Shown here: one piece after another, positions 6,538-11,145 of the stretch
How positions within the stretch are numbered: the first letter of the stretch is position 1
Layout: each line of letters opens with the position of its first letter
NCBI GenBank assembly: GCA_031257955.1
Contig: JAIRNQ010000196.1
Coordinates: 1 to 11,145, forward strand
Direction: 5' to 3'
DNA: 11,145 nucleotides
From: Deltaproteobacteria bacterium
GTDB lineage: Bacteria > Desulfobacterota > Desulfarculia > Adiutricales > Adiutricaceae
The notes under the pieces: generated by a model
The model's database searches: none
What the model was told of the DNA's origin: nothing
The model's input: only the letters and a program-made list of their open reading frames with translations
Made by a program: the position numbers and the translations under genes

Positions 6538-7179
6538 TTAGTCGCCGCTTGGGCCAATCAGGGCCACGACCAGCCGCAAGGGGCCGTGGACGCCCAAGGT
6601 CAGGACCCGTTCTATGTCCGAGGTCCGGCTGGCCCCGGAGATAAAGGAGACGAAATTTCGCTCCCTATCCAAGGCCGCTTCCAAAAAAGCCAAACCCGCT
6701 TGGCCGTCCTGGACGACGTCCTTGGCGTAAAGGCCCAGCACGTGGGTCTCGCAGACCATGGAAGCCAGGCGGCAGTCTTCGGTCTCGTTTTCCATGACGC
6801 AGGTGGCAGTGTCGGCCAGGCCCAGAGAGGCCAGGCTGAAGGCCGCCTCGAGGCCGGACAGCCGCTCCCGCATGGGCCCCTTAAGTATCTCCACGCCCAG
6901 TTCCTGACAGCGCCCGGCCAAATAGGCGTAGTCGGCCTCGGACAAATCCGGGGCGGCCAAGCGCTTGGGGCTTCCGGCGATCTCCCGGGCCGTCTGGGGG
7001 CTTCCGGTCGGAAGGCGCTCGGCCGGGTCCGCCTGGGCGGCGATCCGGGCGGCTTGGTCCAGGGCGGCCGAAAGGTCCGGGACCTCGATTACGAGGGTTG
7101 AGACCTCGGCGGCTTTTTTCTTAAAGAGGGCCACGGCCTCAAGGTTGGCCTCACTGGTTTGGTTGGCGTCGCTAGCCAT
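6538..7179 (-). CDS. lutC: LutC-type lactate utilisation protein (LUD domain)
   Basis: This 213-residue cytoplasmic protein carries the diagnostic LutC/YkgG C-terminal motif ISGASRTSDIE (180-190) followed by TLGVHGP and a hydrophobic strand. LutC acts with LutA and LutB in the iron-sulfur L-lactate dehydrogenase complex; its exact catalytic part is not well defined. It lies 72 bp upstream of the fused LutB-LutA gene on the same strand, an arrangement known from Desulfovibrio-like bacteria. I start it at the ATG at 7179, just behind a weak GGGGAAG site. The frame is open to an ATG at 7257, but that would add 26 residues encoded across the two palindromes between ftsK and lutC, which look non-coding. 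No lactate permease or regulator gene is visible here. Family assignment is firm; substrate rests on context. Confidence 0.9.
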   Translation of the reverse strand: MASDANQTSEANLEAVALFKKKAAEVSTLVIEVPDLSAALDQAARIAAQADPAERLPTGSPQTAREIAGSPKRLAAPDLSEADYAYLAGRCQELGVEILKGPMRERLSGLEAAFSLASLGLADTATCVMENETEDCRLASMVCETHVLGLYAKDVVQDGQAGLAFLEAALDRERNFVSFISGASRTSDIERVLTLGVHGPLRLVVALIGPSGD

Positions 7180-7213
7180 GGCTTCCCCGTTTGGGCAAAG
7201 ATTCAATCCACAA

Positions 7214-7255
7214 GGCCCAAGGCCTTGGGCCCCATAAGCCCCGGGCTTCTGGGGC
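7214..7255. promoter_or_regulatory. Two overlapping palindromes between ftsK and lutC
   Basis: GGCCCAAGGCCTTGGGCC (7214-7231) is a perfect 18-bp palindrome. It overlaps by three bases a 27-bp near-palindrome (7229-7255; 13-bp arms with one mismatch, T7235 against C7249, around C7242). Together they occupy nearly half of the 94-bp gap, 35 bp upstream of the lutC start. No T-run follows on the minus strand, so a classical terminator is unlikely. Candidates are a regulator operator for the lut genes, a processing hairpin, or mutually exclusive RNA stems; none is proven. Confidence 0.5.
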
Positions 7256-7273
7256 ATGGGGGCGGTAAGGGTT

Positions 7274-9676
7274 TTAAAAGACCACCCGGGGCTTGGCCCC
7301 GTCGGCCGGGCCGACCACCCCGTCGCGTTCCATTTCCTCGATGATCCTGGCCGCCCGGTTGTAACCGATCCTCAAGTGGCGCTGGACGCTGGAGATGGAG
7401 GCCTTGCCCTCGCGGCGGACGATCTCGACCGCCTCCCGGTAGCGGTCGTCCCGCTGGCCGGCGCCTTCCTCCTCGCCCCTTTCCGGCGGGACCAGGCTTT
7501 CTACGTAGTCCGGCGGGCCCCACTGGCGGATGTAATCGGTTACCCGTTTCTTTTCCTCGTCGCTGACGTAGGCCCCGTGGAGCCTTAGGAGCTTGGCCGT
7601 GCCCGGGGGCATGAAAAGCATGTCCCCCTTCCCCAAGAGCTGCTCGGCCCCCATGCGGTCCAGGATGGTTTTGGAGTCGACCTTGGTGGTCACCTGGAAG
7701 GAGAGCCGGGTCGGGAGGTTGGCCTTGATGACCCCGGTCAAAACGTCGACCGAGGGCCTTTGGGTGGCCAAAATCAAATGGATGCCGGCCGCCCTGGCCT
7801 TGGCCGCCAGGCGGGTGATGGCCACCTCCACGTCCTTGGCCGCCTGGAGCATAAGATCGCTTAGCTCGTCTATGATAATCACCAAATACGGCATGGGCGG
7901 CGGGACGTCGTCGGATCCGGGATTGGCCTTGGCTTCCTTTTCCACCAGTTCGTTAAAGCCGGTAATGTTGCGAACGCCCTTTTCGGCCATGAGTTTATAG
8001 CGCAGATCCATCTCGTGGACGGCCCACTTTAGGGCCAAATTGGCCTCGTCGGCGTCGGTTAAGACCGGGTGCAGGAGGTGGGGCAGATCCTGGTAGGTGG
8101 CCATTTCCACGCACTTGGGATCGATCAAAAGAAAGCGCACCTGCTCGGGCGTGGCCTTGTAGAGAACGCTCATGATCATGCAATCCAGGCCAACGGATTT
8201 GCCGCTGCCGGTGGAACCGGCGATTAACAGATGGGGCATGCGGCCCAAGTCGGCCACCTGGGGAACCCCGGTGATGTCCACGCCCAATACCAGCGAAAGG
8301 GGGGACTTGAGGCTCTGGAAGGCTTGGCTCTCAATGACTTCCCGAAGCGAGACCGTGGCCCGATCCCGATTGGGGAGTTCAAAACCCAGCGCGGCTTTGC
8401 CGGGGATGGGGGCCACCACCCTCACCGCCGCCACCCGCATGGCCATGGCCAGATCGTTGGCCAGGGCCACGATTTTGGAGATCTTGATGCCCGGGGCCGG
8501 TTGGAACTCGTACATGGTTATTACCGGCCCGCTGGTGACCTCCAAGACCCGTCCCTCGACCCCGAACTCGGAGAGCTTGGTCTCCAGAAGGCGGGCGTTT
8601 TCCCGCAGGGCCTCATGGCTAAGGCCGGAGGAGTAATTCTCCTGGCCCTTGTCCTCGGGCGGATCCAACAGATCGATCGGGGGCAGTTCGTAGGGCCCGC
8701 CCCGGGCCGCCTTGGCCGGCTCGCTTTTGGCCCGCCTGGCCGTAGGTCTTTTCTTTTCCACGATGATGGGCTCGGGCGGGGGGAGGTTTTCCTCCCAATC
8801 GTCATAGCCGTCATAACCTTCGGGCCCGTTCTCGGCCCTGGACCGGGCCTTGGATCCGGCCTTGGCCCCAACCCTGGCGGTCAGCTCGATGGGGCCGCCG
8901 TCCTCTTCCAGTCCCATCTCCCGGGGCGATCCGCCCTTGGCCCGGCTGGCCCGCCTATCTTCCCTGGCCTCATTGGCCGCCTTGGCTTCATTACTCGCCC
9001 TGGCCGCCTTGGCCGAGCCGCCGGACCCGCGGGGACCGTACCCGCCCCGGTATAGGGCGTCACGGCCTTCCGAGTCGCCCCGGCCCGAAAAAAGCGACAA
9101 GACCCAGCGGAAGCCCGAGAGGGCCCGGGTCGGGGAGAGGCCGGTGGCCAGGAAAAATCCGGCTAGCAACACTATGGGCATGGCCATGAGGGATCCGACC
9201 CGGCCCAGGCTCGAGGCCAAGCCCCCGACCAGGAAAGTGCCCAAGGCCCCGCCGCCGGAGACCGATTCCCCCGGCCAAAAGACGGTGAGCTTGGGCCCCG
9301 GCCAGATGAGCGTTAAGAGGGCGGACAGGGAAAAGACGGACAGGGTAAGGCCCAAAACGATCCTGGGGATATTGCCCTTGTCGTATCGGCCCTTGAGGAA
9401 GCGAAAGGAAGCCACGAAAAAAATGGGCGCCGGCCAGAAAGAGGCCAAACCAAACCACTCGATGAGACGGGTGGACAGGACGGCCCCCACGGTCCCGATA
9501 TGGTTCTGGATCTGGGCCCCCGAACCGGCCCGCAGATCGGCGGCCCGGTGGGAAAAGAGGGCCAAAACTATGACCACGGCCAGGATGAGCGTGGCCAGGG
9601 CCGGGACCTCCGGCGGAAAGGCCGGGGCCTGTTTGGCCTTGGGCTTTTGGGCTTTTTTCTTTCTCGCGTCTGCCAT
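7274..9676 (-). CDS. ftsK: DNA translocase FtsK
   Basis: This 800-residue septal DNA pump moves chromosome ends apart at division and activates XerCD recombination at dif. The N-terminal quarter holds the membrane domain with hydrophobic segments near residues 24-41, 71-92, 104-125 and 160-180. A charged Ala/Gly/Lys-rich linker (about 195-345) leads to the alpha domain (from about 350). The RecA-like beta motor has Walker A GSTGSGKS (K493) and Walker B IIIDELSD (D603, E604), then the ATQRPSVDVLTGVIKANLP stretch. The last 65 residues form the gamma winged helix that reads KOPS-type orientation sequences. Length and order are those of typical FtsK/SpoIIIE proteins. I chose the ATG at 9676 (MADARKKK) with a weak GGGGA site; an in-frame ATG at 9712 lies within a G/C-run hairpin. 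It lies 155 bp downstream of the metE-like gene. Confidence 0.96.
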   Translation of the reverse strand: MADARKKKAQKPKAKQAPAFPPEVPALATLILAVVIVLALFSHRAADLRAGSGAQIQNHIGTVGAVLSTRLIEWFGLASFWPAPIFFVASFRFLKGRYDKGNIPRIVLGLTLSVFSLSALLTLIWPGPKLTVFWPGESVSGGGALGTFLVGGLASSLGRVGSLMAMPIVLLAGFFLATGLSPTRALSGFRWVLSLFSGRGDSEGRDALYRGGYGPRGSGGSAKAARASNEAKAANEAREDRRASRAKGGSPREMGLEEDGGPIELTARVGAKAGSKARSRAENGPEGYDGYDDWEENLPPPEPIIVEKKRPTARRAKSEPAKAARGGPYELPPIDLLDPPEDKGQENYSSGLSHEALRENARLLETKLSEFGVEGRVLEVTSGPVITMYEFQPAPGIKISKIVALANDLAMAMRVAAVRVVAPIPGKAALGFELPNRDRATVSLREVIESQAFQSLKSPLSLVLGVDITGVPQVADLGRMPHLLIAGSTGSGKSVGLDCMIMSVLYKATPEQVRFLLIDPKCVEMATYQDLPHLLHPVLTDADEANLALKWAVHEMDLRYKLMAEKGVRNITGFNELVEKEAKANPGSDDVPPPMPYLVIIIDELSDLMLQAAKDVEVAITRLAAKARAAGIHLILATQRPSVDVLTGVIKANLPTRLSFQVTTKVDSKTILDRMGAEQLLGKGDMLFMPPGTAKLLRLHGAYVSDEEKKRVTDYIRQWGPPDYVESLVPPERGEEEGAGQRDDRYREAVEIVRREGKASISSVQRHLRIGYNRAARIIEEMERDGVVGPADGAKPRVVF

Positions 9677-9705
9677 GAATCCCCAAACGCCTCGGGGCCC
9701 ATATC

Positions 9706-9718
9706 CCCCCAAAGGGGG
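9706..9718 (-). other. G-run/C-run hairpin in the ftsK leader
   Basis: CCCCC (9706-9710), AAA and GGGGG (9714-9718) form a short perfect stem about 30 nt upstream of the chosen ftsK start. It also covers the alternative ATG at 9712. It could affect translation initiation, but it may be simple composition. Confidence 0.35.
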
Positions 9719-9766
9719 ACTCGGACCGGCCCCGGGCTAAACGCTGAAACCAAATCAAAAACGTAA

Positions 9767-9834
9767 GGCTTAGGCCGCGGGGCGCCTATGGGAAGCTCCC
9801 CAAAATGGCCCTCGGCTTAGGCCTTGGCGGCCTA
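9767..9834 (-). other. Post-metE-like intergenic repeats and stop-codon hairpin
   Basis: GGCTTAGGCC occurs twice as a direct repeat (9767-9776 and 9814-9823). TAGGCC (9818-9823) and GGCCTA (9829-9834) form a 6-bp stem with a 5-nt loop that includes the TAG stop of the metE-like gene. Further along, a five-T run on the minus strand (9756-9760) follows GC-rich sequence, so weak termination in this gap is possible but not convincing. Confidence 0.3.
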
Positions 9835-10884
9835 GGCAGCCAAGAGACTGGCCACCTTGGGGAGGATCTCCAAAATGCCCGTGGCTTGGGCCTCGGTCAG
9901 GCTACCCAGCCCGCAGGCGCTGGTTAGGAGGGTCCGCTCGGCCAAGAGCTTGGGCGATAGGCCTTTTTTGGCTAACGAGGTCCAGCCGTCCCGAACCAAG
10001 CCGGCCAAACGCGACGGGTCGGTCTCCGGGCCAAATTCCCGGGTGGGCACCACCCCAAAGGCCAAGGCCCCGCCCTCTTCCAAAAAAGCCCCAAGTTCTC
10101 TGGGGTAGAGGCAAACCGTATCCAGGTAGGCGTGGGCGTCGAAATTGAGTATGTCCAGACCCACCCCGGACAGAAGGCCCCAGTCGGTGTTGCCGCAGAC
10201 GTGGCAGCCGATCAGGGCCTGGCCCTTTTCCTTGGCCGCCTTAACCGAGGTCCCCAGGGAATCCACCACCATCTGTGGGCTAAGGGTGGAAAAGGCCGAG
10301 CCGTAACCGGTCAGGCCCGGCTCGTCGATAAAAACTATGGGGGTCCGACCGGCCTCCCGTATGCGCTGAGCCAGCCAAGCCGCCTTGGCCCCGATGGCCA
10401 GGGACACGGCTTCCAGCAGATCGGGGTTATCGACCAATGACTGGCCGCCGGGCATCTTAACCGACTGGCCAAAGGTTAAGGGCCCAACCACCTGGGACTT
10501 TAAATATTTGGGGCCAAAGGCCGGGTCGGCCTTGGCCCTCTGGATGAAGGACTCGAAGCCCAAAGAGGATCTTTCGTCCAGGGCGAAGGGGGCCAATTCC
10601 CCGGAGTAATAGCTTTCGTAAAACTGGGCCAAGGCCTCCTCGCGGCCCTCCGGGGCCACGGAGACCGTGCGGTGATCGTCGACCAAAATGGCCGGCACCC
10701 CGGAAACGGCCCCCAGGATCATGTCCTCCCAGGGCGAAATCCTCACCAACTGGGGCGAGGCCGGAATGTCCAAACACTTGGCCATCAAATCCAAGGCCTC
10801 GGTTGGCTCAAGGTAGGGAACCGAGCCAATGGCCAAGGTACTGAAGGGCGGCGGCAAAGTAGGGTTGGAAATTGTATCCGTCAT
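9832..10884 (-). CDS. MetE/UROD-superfamily methyltransferase-like protein
   Basis: This 350-residue soluble protein matches the single-domain family related to the C-terminal catalytic half of cobalamin-independent methionine synthase (MetE) and to uroporphyrinogen decarboxylase. Hallmarks are the N-terminal AIGSVPYLEP, FIDEPGLTGYGSAF (E188), GCHVCGNTDWGLL (H228, C230), DILNFDAHAY (D249) and LLTSACGLGSL (C324). H228, C230 and C324 align by pattern with the His, Cys and Cys zinc ligands of MetE; D249 sits where MetE has its Glu ligand. The N-terminal folate-binding half of true MetE is absent (MetE is about 750 residues). It could therefore be a core-MetE enzyme using a corrinoid methyl donor or another zinc-activated thiol methyltransferase; the substrate is unknown. 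The ATG at 10884 has only a weak upstream GAG. The fold call is confident, the reaction is not. Confidence 0.85.
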   Translation of the reverse strand: MTDTISNPTLPPPFSTLAIGSVPYLEPTEALDLMAKCLDIPASPQLVRISPWEDMILGAVSGVPAILVDDHRTVSVAPEGREEALAQFYESYYSGELAPFALDERSSLGFESFIQRAKADPAFGPKYLKSQVVGPLTFGQSVKMPGGQSLVDNPDLLEAVSLAIGAKAAWLAQRIREAGRTPIVFIDEPGLTGYGSAFSTLSPQMVVDSLGTSVKAAKEKGQALIGCHVCGNTDWGLLSGVGLDILNFDAHAYLDTVCLYPRELGAFLEEGGALAFGVVPTREFGPETDPSRLAGLVRDGWTSLAKKGLSPKLLAERTLLTSACGLGSLTEAQATGILEILPKVASLLAA

Positions 10885-10919
10885 TGACTTAACTCATTAT
10901 CGCGACCCGAAAAGGTCTC

Positions 10920-10955
10920 GGATAAAGTTTTGCGTAAAGTTTTGGATAAGATTTC
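10920..10955. promoter_or_regulatory. Three 12-bp direct repeats upstream of the metE-like gene
   Basis: GGATAAAGTTTT (10920-10931), GCGTAAAGTTTT (10932-10943) and a diverged GGATAAGATTTC (10944-10955) follow head to tail in a distinctly AT-rich patch of a GC-rich region. They begin 35 bp upstream of the metE-like ATG. A GATAAT hexamer lies between them and the start on the minus strand. Position and spacing suggest a promoter or operator, but the binding factor is unknown. Confidence 0.45.
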
Positions 10956-11020
10956 AGATTTGTTTGATCCGGCTTGGAACTGGCCCCAAACCCTACGACC
11001 CCAGCCCTTAAAGCGGCGTT

Positions 11021-11093
11021 GGCCCGCTGCCCGGCCCAAGCCGCGGAGCGGGCCTTCCCGGCCGGTCATGGCCGATCGGCCAAGCTTGGCCGA
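11021..11093. other. Structured non-coding segment: three inverted repeats
   Basis: GGCCCGCT (11021-11028) and AGCGGGCC (11047-11054) are perfect 8-bp arms around 18 nt. TGGCCGATCGGCCA (11069-11082) is a perfect 14-bp palindrome and overlaps TCGGCCAAGCTTGGCCGA (11076-11093), a perfect 18-bp palindrome. I see no credible gene from 10885 to the window end, so this could be the 3' end region of an off-window gene or a regulatory site. Confidence 0.45.
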
Positions 11094-11111
11094 CAATACT
11101 CGCTCAGCTTT

Positions 11112-11139
11112 GGTTGGTCGGTAAGGGTTGGTCGGCAAT
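11112..11139 (+). repeat. 14-bp direct repeat at the right window edge
   Basis: GGTTGGTCGGTAAG (11112-11125) is followed at once by GGTTGGTCGGCAAT (11126-11139), matching at the first ten bases plus the two A bases. The window ends before it is clear whether more copies follow. Confidence 0.45.
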
Positions 11140-11145
11140 GGTGCG

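Noticed and set aside
8850..9740. 296-residue plus-strand open frame opposite the FtsK membrane domain and linker
   Set aside because: Low-complexity Ala/Pro/Arg antisense shadow of ftsK.
10881..11138. 85-residue minus-strand frame ending with an ATGA overlap onto the metE-like start
   Set aside because: The overlap is tempting as translational coupling, but the frame reads through three palindromes and the 12-bp direct repeats, gives a basic sequence with no known domain, and lacks a clear ribosome binding site.

Overview
The window looks like a GC-rich chromosomal segment from an anaerobic, Desulfobacterota-type (deltaproteobacterial) bacterium. The reasons are the high GC content of the coding regions, a strong preference for GGCC-containing words, and a fused LutB-LutA lactate-oxidation subunit next to lutC, an arrangement known from Desulfovibrio-like sulfate reducers. 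The organism assignment is inference; no rRNA or other taxonomic marker is present.

Layout. (1) 3-1919 (+): the 3' part of a WG-repeat protein whose start lies off the left edge, with at least 13 WG repeats and an Ala/Pro/Lys-rich repetitive tail. (2) 1920-4134: the gap between two convergent genes. It holds a degenerate tandem array of 40-45 bp units headed by TTGGAAGTATTGGGT. The array's last unit is split by a complete, AT-rich IS1634-family insertion sequence (2098-4091) with 27-bp terminal inverted repeats, a 6-bp target duplication TTGGAA and one DDE transposase gene on the minus strand. (3) 4135-7179 (-): a lactate-utilisation pair, lutC followed by a fused LutB-LutA protein. (4) 7274-9676 (-): ftsK, the septal DNA translocase. 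(5) 9832-10884 (-): a MetE/UROD-superfamily methyltransferase-like protein with a recognisable zinc-site pattern. (6) 10885-11145: non-coding sequence with 12-bp direct repeats and GGCC-cored palindromes.

The four GC-rich minus-strand genes run in the same direction (metE-like, ftsK, lutC, ldhH) but are separated by gaps of 72-155 bp that contain inverted repeats. They may form one or several transcription units. Functionally they cover C1/methyl metabolism (uncertain), chromosome segregation at division, and electron-yielding lactate oxidation; no single pathway links them.

I do not see a convincing new defence or multi-gene system. The best unexplained signals are non-coding: the tandem array targeted by the IS, paired overlapping palindromes in two intergenic regions, a perfect 10-bp hairpin embedded in a Gly/Pro-rich insert of the LUD domain, and a transposase promoter that carries the same GCCATAC word as the IS ends.
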